From assembly GCA_012963185.1 (NCBI GenBank), contig DTWD01000228.1, positions 1 through 5,583 on the forward strand: DNA of 5,583 nucleotides, in the 5' to 3' direction. Positions within the stretch are counted from its first letter, which is position 1, and the number at the start of each line of letters is the position of its first letter. This DNA comes from Acidobacteriota bacterium (GTDB lineage: Bacteria; Acidobacteriota; Vicinamibacteria; Vicinamibacterales; UBA8438). The notes under the pieces are model-generated. The model searched no databases, was not told where the DNA came from, and worked only from the letters and a program-made list of their open reading frames with translations. Below are positions 1 to 5,583 of the stretch, piece after piece. Made by a program: the position numbers and the translations under genes.

Positions 1-949
1 CCGCCCATTTTTACGGAATGTCCTCCGTGGCCGGCGCATCCCGGAGGCGCGCATCGAGGCCGTGGCAAAACATTACGAATTGTTTGATGGGGTCTCGCCC
101 TTGACAGCCATCACCAGGCGGCAAGCAGAGGGACTACGCGAACGTCTCAAAGCATGCGGCCCTCAACTTCCTGTTTTTATTGGTATGAGGAATTGGCACC
201 CCTTCCTCGACGACACGCTTGTGCAAATGGCCACCGCAGGCATCACTCGTGCGCTTGGGATTATTCTCGCCGCGCAGCACAGCTACTCCAGTTGTGGCCA
301 GTACCGTCAAAACATCACGGACGCCAGAATCGCGATACAGACCGATGGTCACGCTGACATCGAAATTCATTACGTCGGCGGGTGGCATACGCATCCCGGC
401 TTCATCAAGGCCAACGTTGAACACATTTTGTCTGCGCAATCGGAACTTCCGAGTCGCGTACGCAACCAAGCTCGAATTATCTTTACGGCCCACAGTATTC
501 CGAAGTCGATGGCACACGACTGTCGCTACGAAATTGATCTCAAAGAATCAGCGCGTAGCGTTGCAGCAGAATTGGGCACCGACAATTGGCACCTTGTCTA
601 TCAGAGTCGAAGTGGGAGACCAGGTGACCCATGGCTCGAACCTGATATCTGTGATTATCTTCGCGAAGAGAAAGAACGTGGTCTCACCGCCGCAGTGATT
701 GCGCCGATTGGATTTGTTGCCGACCACATTGAGGTTTTGTATGACCTCGACACCGAAGCCGCAGATGTTTGCCAGACACTCGGCATCCCGATGGCACGTG
801 CCGCGGCCGTGAATGAGCACCCCGCTTTTATTGACACACTGGCCGATCTGACGATGGGCATGTATCACCGCGCCGAACATGGCCGGCTCCTTCCCATCAC
901 CTCCGTCGAGCCCCCATCCCGCTTAGAGGGACCGCCACTCGCACGCTAA
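1..949 (+). CDS. hemH: Ferrochelatase, 5'-partial at the window edge
   Basis: Ferrochelatase inserts Fe2+ into a porphyrin at the end of haem synthesis (protoporphyrin IX, or coproporphyrin III in the coproporphyrin-dependent route; the sequence alone does not settle which). The frame is open from base 2 and reads RPFLRNVLRG...RIPEARIEA before the GTG at 62, which matches the family's N-terminal region. The GTG is therefore internal and the true start lies outside the window, probably only 15-25 residues away. Family hallmarks, numbered from the GTG: GMRNWHPF (41-48), the SYSSCGQY segment (74-81), FTAHSIP with the catalytic His144, YQSRSG (180-185), PWLEPD (190-195), and GFVADHIEVLYDLD with the metal-site Glu224. 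His144 and Glu224 correspond to the catalytic His/Glu pair (His183/Glu264) of the Bacillus enzyme. There is no C-terminal membrane segment and no C-terminal cysteine cluster, so a soluble or peripheral enzyme is expected. The gene faces the bacilliredoxin operon convergently. Identification is very secure. Confidence 0.96.
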   Translation, partial: RPFLRNVLRGRRIPEARIEAVAKHYELFDGVSPLTAITRRQAEGLRERLKACGPQLPVFIGMRNWHPFLDDTLVQMATAGITRALGIILAAQHSYSSCGQYRQNITDARIAIQTDGHADIEIHYVGGWHTHPGFIKANVEHILSAQSELPSRVRNQARIIFTAHSIPKSMAHDCRYEIDLKESARSVAAELGTDNWHLVYQSRSGRPGDPWLEPDICDYLREEKERGLTAAVIAPIGFVADHIEVLYDLDTEAADVCQTLGIPMARAAAVNEHPAFIDTLADLTMGMYHRAEHGRLLPITSVEPPSRLEGPPLAR

Positions 950-987
950 AAACGTAAGGTGGCCACCTCATGAGCAACCACCTTATT
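948..987 (-). terminator. Hairpin terminator candidate between convergent hemH and bacilliredoxin genes
   Basis: TAAGGTGG (955-962) and CCACCTTA (978-985) form a perfect 8-bp stem with a 15-base loop. Read on the minus strand, the stem is followed after two bases by five T residues (complement of A948-A952). This is the layout of an intrinsic terminator for the leftward transporter/bacilliredoxin transcript, whose last stop codon is about 26 bases upstream of the stem. On the + strand the stem is followed only by TTCAACTTGTCTGG, a poor U-tract, so termination of hemH here is less certain. The A-run overlaps the hemH stop codon. The stem has moderate GC content, so its strength is uncertain. 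Confidence 0.55.
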
Positions 988-1012
988 CAACTTGTCTGGT
1001 TAAACCCTGTGC

Positions 1013-1444
1013 TCAGCGAACCGGCTCAGCCGTGCAATGTTTATCAAATGCCACCGTCAGGTCACGAGCAATCGAATCCGCTTCCTGGTTCTCGATTTGG
1101 TGACGTTCCATCATGTACAGCATTTTTCCGTCGCGCATAAGCGCGATCGCCGGCGATGAAGGCGGATACCCCACAAAATAGCTCCGTGCACGCTCAGTAG
1201 CCTCGACGTCCGCGCCTGCGAACACGGTCGCAACCGTGTCCGGCTTCGTTCCGTGCTGCAACGCCAGCGCTATTCCAGGTCTCGCTTTTCCTGCGGCACA
1301 CCCGCACACTGAATTAACAATGACCATCACGGTTTCACCCGTAGTTTTCACGGTCGAATCAACATCATCAGGCGTTCGCAATTCTTTCACCCCGAGCCGT
1401 GTCAATTCTTCTCGCATCGGCGCAATAAAAAATTCTGGGTACAC
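1013..1444 (-). CDS. Bacilliredoxin (BrxA/BrxB, YphP/YqiW family)
   Basis: This is a thioredoxin-fold protein of 143 residues, the usual length for the YphP/YqiW (DUF1094) family. Known members remove bacillithiol from oxidised protein thiols, or act as weak disulfide isomerases, in the cytoplasm. Visible family features are APMREELTRLG (8-18), the active site NSVCGCAAGKARPG (44-57) with the CGC pair Cys47/Cys49, TVFAGADVEAT (73-83), the PPSSP turn (94-98) near the active site, the ERHQIE segment (113-118) and the FDKHC end (133-137) with a third conserved-looking cysteine. The start is a GTG (1444-1442) preceded on the minus strand by GAAAGGAG with five bases of spacing, a good ribosome binding site. 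The gene lies 14 bases downstream of the SNF transporter and is almost certainly cotranscribed with it. If the host makes bacillithiol, as some Acidobacteriota are thought to do, this would be a debacillithiolase. The host's thiol cannot be read from this window. Confidence 0.93.
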   Translation of the reverse strand: MYPEFFIAPMREELTRLGVKELRTPDDVDSTVKTTGETVMVIVNSVCGCAAGKARPGIALALQHGTKPDTVATVFAGADVEATERARSYFVGYPPSSPAIALMRDGKMLYMMERHQIENQEADSIARDLTVAFDKHCTAEPVR

Positions 1445-1449
1445 AGTAA

Positions 1450-1457
1450 CTCCTTTC
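1450..1457 (-). promoter_or_regulatory. Ribosome binding site of the bacilliredoxin gene
   Basis: The minus strand reads GAAAGGAG, then TTACT, then the GTG start. This is the only strong Shine-Dalgarno sequence next to a start codon in the window, and it supports the GTG start of the bacilliredoxin. It sits within the 14-base gap after the transporter stop codon, so the second gene has its own ribosome entry site. Confidence 0.75.
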
Positions 1458-1458
1458 G

Positions 1459-2928
1459 TTACACCTTAAGGGTAGCACGTCGCGTCTGGTCACTAGGCAA
1501 CAATCGCCTATTGACGACCCGAAGACCGATCAACACAGCGCCCCACTGCAGTACACATGTACCAACACTGAGGACCCGAAATGGATTCCACCACGCCCCT
1601 GGTTCGTATACAACTACCGACTGGTACATCCACCACGCAAACATAGCTACGAATTGGACCGGCACGAAATACAGAAGACACCAGTCGTACCACGGTCCCG
1701 CCTGCTGTCCACCCACATGCGTATTCACCAACTCCGCCCGGAATTTCTGCACTCCGAATCTAATGGCAGACACGGCAATAAACATGCCGCTAATCATCAA
1801 TCCCAGACTCCACACCCAATCCTGGTTTTCAAAAAATGCAAGGCTGAATGCTGACGGCAATCCGCATACAATCGAAATCAGCACCACGAGACGGACCGCT
1901 TCGTGCCTTGCAATCCCTCGATCAATTAATGCACGACTCGCTAGCTCCACCATCGCAATCAGCGAAGACAGCGCCGCACAAAACAAGGCAACAAAAAAGA
2001 CAGGAAGCAAATAGTTCCCAGCGGGCATTTGGTTAAAGAGCCGAGGAATCCAGACAAACGTCAATCCAATATTCCCAGACGACAGCGCATCGCGCGCTTC
2101 CATCGGAGTCAGCACGGCAAAAGCTGCTGGAAGGATAGCCATCGCTGCAAGAATTGAAGCGAGATTATTCCCGACACCAATTCGTATGGCTTGACTGACG
2201 ACATTCTCAGTATTTTTAACGTAGATCGCGTAACTTAGGAGCAATCCCCAACCGGCCCCTGTCGACCAGGCGGACTGGGTTAACGCCTCTAACCACGTTT
2301 GATAATTCATAAACGCAGCGAAATCTGGTACGAATAGAAACGCCAACCCGGCGCTCGCACCGGGTAGTGTCACTGCCCGCCCAACCGCACATAGCAACAA
2401 TCCAAACAATATCGGAATTAAAATCCTGCTTGCACGCTCGATTCCATCAGTAACCCCTCGAGCCACGATCACTCCGGCTACTCCTATCGATAGAATGTGA
2501 AATAAACTTGGCTGCCAAAATGACGTGCTGTAATCCGACCAGAACGGCCCAGGATCAATCCTTCCTAATAAGCCGGTACCCGCGGCTATGGCATATTTCA
2601 GTGCCCAACCGGTTACCACGGAGTAATAGAACATGATCATGACGGTGGTAACCACCACGAAACCACCCATCCACGCGGACCCAGCTCCGTTCAATTCTGC
2701 AACCCCGCCGATCGGCCCTCGCCTGGTCTTCCGACCGATCCCAAACTCCGTAATCAGTAGTGGAATTGACCAGGTAAACAGAAATACAAGCCAACAAACG
2801 AGAAACGCACCTCCGCCATTTTCTGCAACGACTCTAGGAAACCGCCAGATATTTCCTGTCCCAACGGCCATGCCTAGACCGACCAGTACCACTCCCCAGC
2901 GTGACGAAAACGTATCAGTACGACTCAT
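1459..2928 (-). CDS. Sodium-dependent transporter, SNF/NSS (LeuT-like) family
   Basis: This is an inner-membrane secondary transporter of 489 residues with hydrophobic segments throughout, consistent with the 11-12 helices of the neurotransmitter:sodium symporter family. Members import amino acids or related amines with Na+. Helix 1 carries the signature GMAVGTGNIWRFP (19-31), followed by ENGGGAF (36-42) and IPLLITEFGIGR (55-66). The unwound helix-6 region reads SAWSTGAGWGLLLSYAIYV (219-237), then a GNN (253-255) in helix 7 and FCAALSSLIAMVE (316-328) in helix 8, where LeuT has its Na2 ligands. By my hand alignment, LeuT Phe253 and Phe259 are replaced by Trp221 and Trp227, and Ser256 by Gly224, so the substrate may not be leucine-like. 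The ATG at 2928-2926 is the only usable start, because an in-frame stop lies at 2971-2973. No clear ribosome binding site precedes it. It is the first gene of the operon with the bacilliredoxin. The substrate is unknown. Confidence 0.92.
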   Translation of the reverse strand: MSRTDTFSSRWGVVLVGLGMAVGTGNIWRFPRVVAENGGGAFLVCWLVFLFTWSIPLLITEFGIGRKTRRGPIGGVAELNGAGSAWMGGFVVVTTVMIMFYYSVVTGWALKYAIAAGTGLLGRIDPGPFWSDYSTSFWQPSLFHILSIGVAGVIVARGVTDGIERASRILIPILFGLLLCAVGRAVTLPGASAGLAFLFVPDFAAFMNYQTWLEALTQSAWSTGAGWGLLLSYAIYVKNTENVVSQAIRIGVGNNLASILAAMAILPAAFAVLTPMEARDALSSGNIGLTFVWIPRLFNQMPAGNYLLPVFFVALFCAALSSLIAMVELASRALIDRGIARHEAVRLVVLISIVCGLPSAFSLAFFENQDWVWSLGLMISGMFIAVSAIRFGVQKFRAELVNTHVGGQQAGPWYDWCLLYFVPVQFVAMFAWWMYQSVVVYEPGAWWNPFRVLSVGTCVLQWGAVLIGLRVVNRRLLPSDQTRRATLKV

Positions 2929-2986
2929 GGACCGGACCGCCCCGTACGAACATTTGATTCCAACCGGTATCTAATACACATTACCA
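2929..2986. other. Divergent intergenic region between transporter and DnaJ-like gene
   Basis: This 58-base gap must hold at least part of the control signals for both the leftward transporter operon and the rightward co-chaperone gene. I find no convincing -35/-10 pair at normal spacing, no CIRCE-like inverted repeat and no strong Shine-Dalgarno sequence on either side. TTGATT (2954-2959) and TAATAC (2972-2977) look promoter-like but are only 12 bases apart. The promoters may be of a type I cannot recognise, or may start inside the flanking genes. Confidence 0.4.
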
Positions 2987-3928
2987 ATGGAGTACAAAGA
3001 TTATTATCGGACACTCAGTGTCTCCAAAACCGCCACTGCGGGCGACATCAAAAAAGCCTTCCGGAAGCTCGCCAGAAAGTATCACCCCGATGTTAATCCA
3101 AGCGACCCATCTGCTGAGCGGCGCTTTAAGGAAGTCAACGAAGCCCACGAGGTCATCGGCAATCCAGACACCAGACAAAAATACGATGAACTCGGTGCGA
3201 ACTGGAAACATTATGAACGCGCGCAGGCGGCAGGCCAAAACCCATTCGGTGGCCGTGGCAGATCGATGTCTGAGGAAGACATACACCAGGTGTTCGGCGG
3301 TGACCCGTTTTCAGACTTCTTCCAGAATTTCTTTGGTGGAGATGGGCGGCAGAGCCGCCCCTCGCCGAATCGACGGGCGGAGTCAGCTCAGAATCTCGAA
3401 CACGAATTAACAATTACCCTCGAACAAGCATTCCTCGGCGTTACACAAAGGCTCTCTATACGGGATGGTGGAAACAGCCGATCGATTGACGTGCGTATAC
3501 CAGCCGGGGTCAGCGACGGCTCTCGTGTTCGAGTGGCAGGCAAAGGCGCTCGCTCAGGCGACCATAGGAAACATCAGGACCTCTATCTTCGGATTAAACT
3601 GGCGCCGCATGCGTTGTTCACTCGCAAAGGGCGAGATCTTTATCTAAATAGAGATGTGACACTCTCGACCGCCCTCCTCGGAGGAACCATCGACGTCACA
3701 ACCCTGTCAGGAGAAACGATTCAACTCAAGATTCCGTCCACTACTCAACCGGGGCAAGTGTTTCGGATCAAAGAACATGGCATGCCCTCTCTCCAAAAAC
3801 GAACCCGACGTGGCAACCTGTACGTAACCGCCGACGTACAATTACCGTCAAAACTGAATACTAAAGAAAAAGAACTGGCCGAACAATTCGCTGCACTTCT
3901 GACGAAGCGCAGTCCCACCAAACAGTAA
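2987..3928 (+). CDS. DnaJ-like co-chaperone without zinc finger (CbpA/type II Hsp40)
   Basis: This is a cytoplasmic Hsp40 that would deliver substrates to DnaK and stimulate its ATPase. The order of parts is: a J-domain (about 3-70) with the HPD motif at 33-35 in KYHPDVNP and the helix-4 KYDELG (65-70); a Gly/Phe-rich linker (about 85-120, with NPFGG, FGGDPFSDFF and FFGGDG); a first beta-domain from about NLEHELTITLEQAFLG (136-151); and a second from about GRDLYLNRDVTL (215-226), which includes GNLYV (276-280). At 313 residues it matches CbpA and other type-II proteins. The CXXCXGXG zinc-finger repeats of DnaJ proper are absent, and the whole protein has no cysteine. The ATG start is fixed by the canonical MEYKDYY opening, although no ribosome binding site precedes it. 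No dnaK or grpE is in the window, so this is probably an accessory Hsp40 rather than the main DnaJ. It ends nine bases from the convergent CDGSH gene. Confidence 0.93.
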   Translation: MEYKDYYRTLSVSKTATAGDIKKAFRKLARKYHPDVNPSDPSAERRFKEVNEAHEVIGNPDTRQKYDELGANWKHYERAQAAGQNPFGGRGRSMSEEDIHQVFGGDPFSDFFQNFFGGDGRQSRPSPNRRAESAQNLEHELTITLEQAFLGVTQRLSIRDGGNSRSIDVRIPAGVSDGSRVRVAGKGARSGDHRKHQDLYLRIKLAPHALFTRKGRDLYLNRDVTLSTALLGGTIDVTTLSGETIQLKIPSTTQPGQVFRIKEHGMPSLQKRTRRGNLYVTADVQLPSKLNTKEKELAEQFAALLTKRSPTKQ

Positions 3929-3937
3929 ATTAGCAGG

Positions 3938-4141
3938 CTATGTGCCAGACGCTGTGTCCGGCTGAAATCCTTTCCGATGATGAGCCCCGTCACAAAACGG
4001 CTTCGACTGTGAATAACCGCAACGACACAACGCAATTGGCATCTTGTCGGCTACAACAACCGTTCCGTCTGGAGCAACAATCTCAACCCCGCTGTCACTG
4101 ATAACTAGTGGGCCGTTCTGTCGAACCCGAATTGTGATCAT
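3938..4141 (-). CDS. Small CDGSH-type [2Fe-2S] iron-sulfur protein
   Basis: This 67-residue protein carries one complete CDGSH (mitoNEET-type) motif: CRCGYSQSKPFCDGAHHRKG at 39-58, with Cys39, Cys41, Cys50 and His54 as the expected three-Cys-one-His ligands of a redox-active [2Fe-2S] cluster. The serine (44) and proline (48) of the family pattern C-X-C-X2-S-X3-P-X-C-D-G-X-H are also present, and Ala replaces Ser in CDGSH as in many bacterial members. Residues 1-38 form the short beta-rich lead-in (IRVRQNGPLV) typical of the one-domain bacterial form. There is no membrane anchor, so it should be cytoplasmic. The physiological role of these bacterial proteins is poorly known; electron or cluster transfer is the usual proposal. 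The ATG (4141-4139) lies 11 bases after the rho stop with only a weak AG-rich ribosome site overlapping the end of rho. Cotranscription and possible translational coupling with rho are likely. Confidence 0.92.
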   Translation of the reverse strand: MITIRVRQNGPLVISDSGVEIVAPDGTVVVADKMPIALCRCGYSQSKPFCDGAHHRKGFQPDTASGT

Positions 4142-4152
4142 GCCGCGTTCGC

Positions 4153-5382
4153 CTATCCCATTCTTTGCATTTGAGCGAGGAAATCTGCGTTTGATTTCGT
4201 CTTAGCCATTTTATCCAGCAATAACTCCATCGCCTCGACAGATGACAATGGGTTCAGTACCTTACGCAGCACCCATACGCGGTTAAGATCCTCTTTTTTG
4301 AGGAGAAGTTCTTCTTTTCTCGTGCCACTTTTCTGAATATCAATTGCGGGAAATACCCGCTTATCCACCAACTTGCGGTCCAGATGGATCTCCATGTTGC
4401 CGGTACCTTTAAATTCTTCAAAAATAACATCGTCCATCCGAGAGCCAGTGTCGACCAACGCGGTAGACATGATCGTCAATGACCCACCTTCTTCGATGTT
4501 CCGAGCGGCGCCAAAAAATCGCTTCGGTTTCTGCAACGCATTCGAGTCCAACCCCCCAGACAATACTTTTCCAGAGGGCGGAATCACGGTGTTATAGGCT
4601 CTGGCTAACCGCGTAATAGAGTCAAGCAAAATAAAGACATCTTTCTTATGCTCAACCAAGCGCTTCGCTTTTTCTATGACCATCTCGGCAACCTGCACAT
4701 GCCGCTGTGCAGGCTCATCAAATGTTGATGAAATAACCTCGCCATCAACCGAACGCTCCATGTCCGTAACTTCCTCTGGGCGTTCGTCGACAAGCAAAAC
4801 AATCAGATAAATCTCTGGATGATTCTTTGCGATAGATTGTGCGATGCTCTGCAGCAACATCGTTTTACCCGTCCTCGGGGCAGCCACGATAACGCCGCGC
4901 TGGCCTTTCCCGATCGGAGTCATTAAATCCATGACGCGCCCGGAAAGGTTGCTAGAATCGGTTTCGAGCTTCGCTTGTTCTTGAGGATAAAGCGGCGTAA
5001 GGTTTTGGAAATACATCTTGTCTCGCCCGCGATCTGGCGACTCAAAATTCACAGCCTCAACCTTGATGAGCGCGAAATAACGCTCGCCTTCCTTTGGATG
5101 CCTGATCTGTCCTGAAACTGTATCGCCTGTTTGAAGATCGAATTTCCGTATCTGCGAAGGGGACACATAAATATCATCAGGCCCAGGTAAATAATTGAAA
5201 TCTGGCGCCCTTAGGAACCCGAAGCCATCAGGCAACACCTCAAGAACGCCTTCCGAAAAGATAAAACCACTCTGTTCCGTCTGTGCTTTTAAGATCTGAA
5301 AGATTAAATGCTGCTCAGGCATGCCTCCTGCGCCAGCAATATTCAGACCTTTCGCCACCTGCGTAAGCTTCTTAACACCCAT
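4153..5382 (-). CDS. rho: Transcription termination factor Rho (N-terminus probably incomplete)
   Basis: Rho is a hexameric RNA-dependent ATPase and helicase that ends transcription at untranslated RNA. From the ATG at 5382 it has 409 residues: a Rho-N helical part (1-35, [12 protein letters not shown]...[14 protein letters not shown]), a cold-shock-like RNA-binding domain (about 40-115, [26 protein letters not shown]), Walker A ([15 protein letters not shown], 160-174), the [11 protein letters not shown] segment (198-208), Walker B ([17 protein letters not shown], 248-264), the Q-loop (SGGLDSNAL, 275-283), [14 protein letters not shown] (291-304), and the R-loop (GTGNMEIHL, 326-334). The C-terminus is complete, ending MQRMG. 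The start is doubtful. The frame continues upstream with rho-like residues (ALNINDLKG just before the ATG), no spaced ribosome site precedes the ATG, and no other ATG, GTG or TTG occurs before the stop at 5500-5502. The native N-terminus is probably longer and cut off at a junction. It is followed by the CDGSH gene after 11 bases. Confidence 0.95.
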   Translation of the reverse strand: MGVKKLTQVAKGLNIAGAGGMPEQHLIFQILKAQTEQSGFIFSEGVLEVLPDGFGFLRAPDFNYLPGPDDIYVSPSQIRKFDLQTGDTVSGQIRHPKEGERYFALIKVEAVNFESPDRGRDKMYFQNLTPLYPQEQAKLETDSSNLSGRVMDLMTPIGKGQRGVIVAAPRTGKTMLLQSIAQSIAKNHPEIYLIVLLVDERPEEVTDMERSVDGEVISSTFDEPAQRHVQVAEMVIEKAKRLVEHKKDVFILLDSITRLARAYNTVIPPSGKVLSGGLDSNALQKPKRFFGAARNIEEGGSLTIMSTALVDTGSRMDDVIFEEFKGTGNMEIHLDRKLVDKRVFPAIDIQKSGTRKEELLLKKEDLNRVWVLRKVLNPLSSVEAMELLLDKMAKTKSNADFLAQMQRMG

Positions 5383-5460
5383 CCCTTTTAAGTCATTGAT
5401 GTTGAGGGCGTCCTTCCCTTTCCGTTGGTTGGACTTCGCAGCTCCCGCCCGACGCGTCCG
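5383..5460 (-). other. Likely remnant of the true Rho N-terminal leader
   Basis: Directly upstream of the rho ATG the same frame reads (nearest last) a basic stretch [11 protein letters not shown] followed by ALNINDLKG. The segment [18 protein letters not shown] fits the start of the Rho-N domain in relatives, which often carry a lysine/arginine-rich leader before it. This suggests that coding extends at least to about 5440. Farther upstream the frame becomes Gly/Arg-rich ([11 protein letters not shown]) and enters the high-GC tail, where it meets a stop at 5500-5502 without a standard start codon. The exact boundary between native leader and foreign sequence cannot be placed by eye. Confidence 0.5.
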
Positions 5461-5583
5461 TGGAAATGGCCTACCGCTCCGGCCACCACCCCGCGCCCAT
5501 CACGCTGATTGCGGGGCCCGGCGAGCCTGATGACGGCGCGGGCGTCGCTCAGATCGACGACCTGGGCATGCTGGTGGGCCAGC
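5460..5583 (+). CDS. Possible unidentified high-GC coding segment running off the right edge
   Basis: A + strand frame containing GTG at 5460 and ATG at 5466 stays open to the window end, reading [20 protein letters not shown] then GEPDDGAG and [11 protein letters not shown]. About nine in ten third codon positions are G or C, as expected of coding sequence from a high-GC organism and unlike the neighbouring genes. The frame is open back to a stop at 5403-5405, so neither start is certain and no ribosome site is evident. The peptide matches no family I recognise. A minus-strand frame over the same bases is also open with somewhat weaker third-position bias, so strand and reality are uncertain. 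Confidence 0.3.
   Translation, partial: MEMAYRSGHHPAPITLIAGPGEPDDGAGVAQIDDLGMLVGQ

Noticed and set aside
380..440. HTHP followed by GF inside the hemH product, resembling a JAMM/MPN metalloprotease motif.
   Set aside because: The Ser and Asp that complete the JAMM motif are missing, and the whole protein aligns with ferrochelatase on both sides. The motif is coincidental.
134..880. Open frames on the minus strand and in other + frames across hemH.
   Set aside because: They overlap a gene with clear family motifs along its full length, show no family resemblance themselves, and lack ribosome sites.
2963..2968. ACCGGT palindrome in the divergent gap as an operator.
   Set aside because: The symmetry is only six bases and does not extend outward. 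It is expected by chance.
1511..2974. Several + strand open frames (for example 1511-2014 and 2633-2974) opposite the transporter gene.
   Set aside because: Their compositions (rich in Thr, Pro, Asn, Arg) are what an antisense reading of a membrane-protein gene produces. The transporter has strong family signatures throughout.
2954..2977. TTGATT and TAATAC as a promoter for the DnaJ-like gene.
   Set aside because: The 12-base spacing is far from the 16-18 needed by the main sigma factor, so I do not call it a promoter.
5321..5530. A + strand open frame of 69 codons opposite the start of rho and running into the high-GC tail.
   Set aside because: Its first half is antisense to conserved Rho residues, and in the tail the + frame through 5460 has the better coding signature.
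1..5583. tRNA, rRNA, CRISPR, insertion sequence or phage features.
   Set aside because: I saw no cloverleaf, repeat-spacer pattern, terminal inverted repeats, or transposase or integrase motifs. Genes are packed tightly and all six are housekeeping-type families.

Overview
This 5.6-kb window comes from a bacterial chromosome of roughly 50% GC. It carries six recognisable housekeeping-type genes and no RNA gene, mobile element or CRISPR array. The style of the Rho protein and the presence of a bacilliredoxin next to a bacterial SNF-family transporter suggest Acidobacteriota or a neighbouring phylum. This assignment rests on remembered family resemblance only and is tentative. The sequence may be from a metagenome.

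Layout, left to right. (1) Ferrochelatase hemH on the + strand, entering from the left edge. Its coding frame is already open at base 2, so the GTG at 62 is an internal codon. (2) A 63-base convergent gap holding a hairpin with a T-run on the minus-strand side, a likely terminator for the leftward operon. (3) A leftward two-gene operon: an Na+-coupled SNF/NSS-family transporter (2928 to 1459), then 14 bases later a bacilliredoxin with a CGC motif (1444 to 1013). (4) A 58-base divergent gap. (5) On the + strand, a CbpA/type-II DnaJ co-chaperone with J-domain, G/F linker and two C-terminal domains but no zinc finger (2987 to 3928). (6) Nine bases later, convergently, a leftward pair: rho (from about 5382 or beyond, down to 4153), then 11 bases later a small CDGSH-type [2Fe-2S] protein (4141 to 3938).

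Functionally the genes cover haem synthesis, thiol redox repair, protein folding, an iron-sulfur protein and transcription termination. No single pathway links them. The credible units are the two same-strand pairs (transporter plus bacilliredoxin, rho plus CDGSH). I do not see a new defence system or other multi-gene machine here.

The oddest stretch is the right end. The rho frame stays open for 39 codons upstream of the only usable ATG, with rho-like residues, but offers no start codon before a stop at 5500-5502. From about 5440 the GC content jumps to about 73%, and a + strand frame with strongly GC-biased third codon positions runs off the edge. A contig chimera, or a recombination boundary cutting into the 5' end of rho, would explain this.
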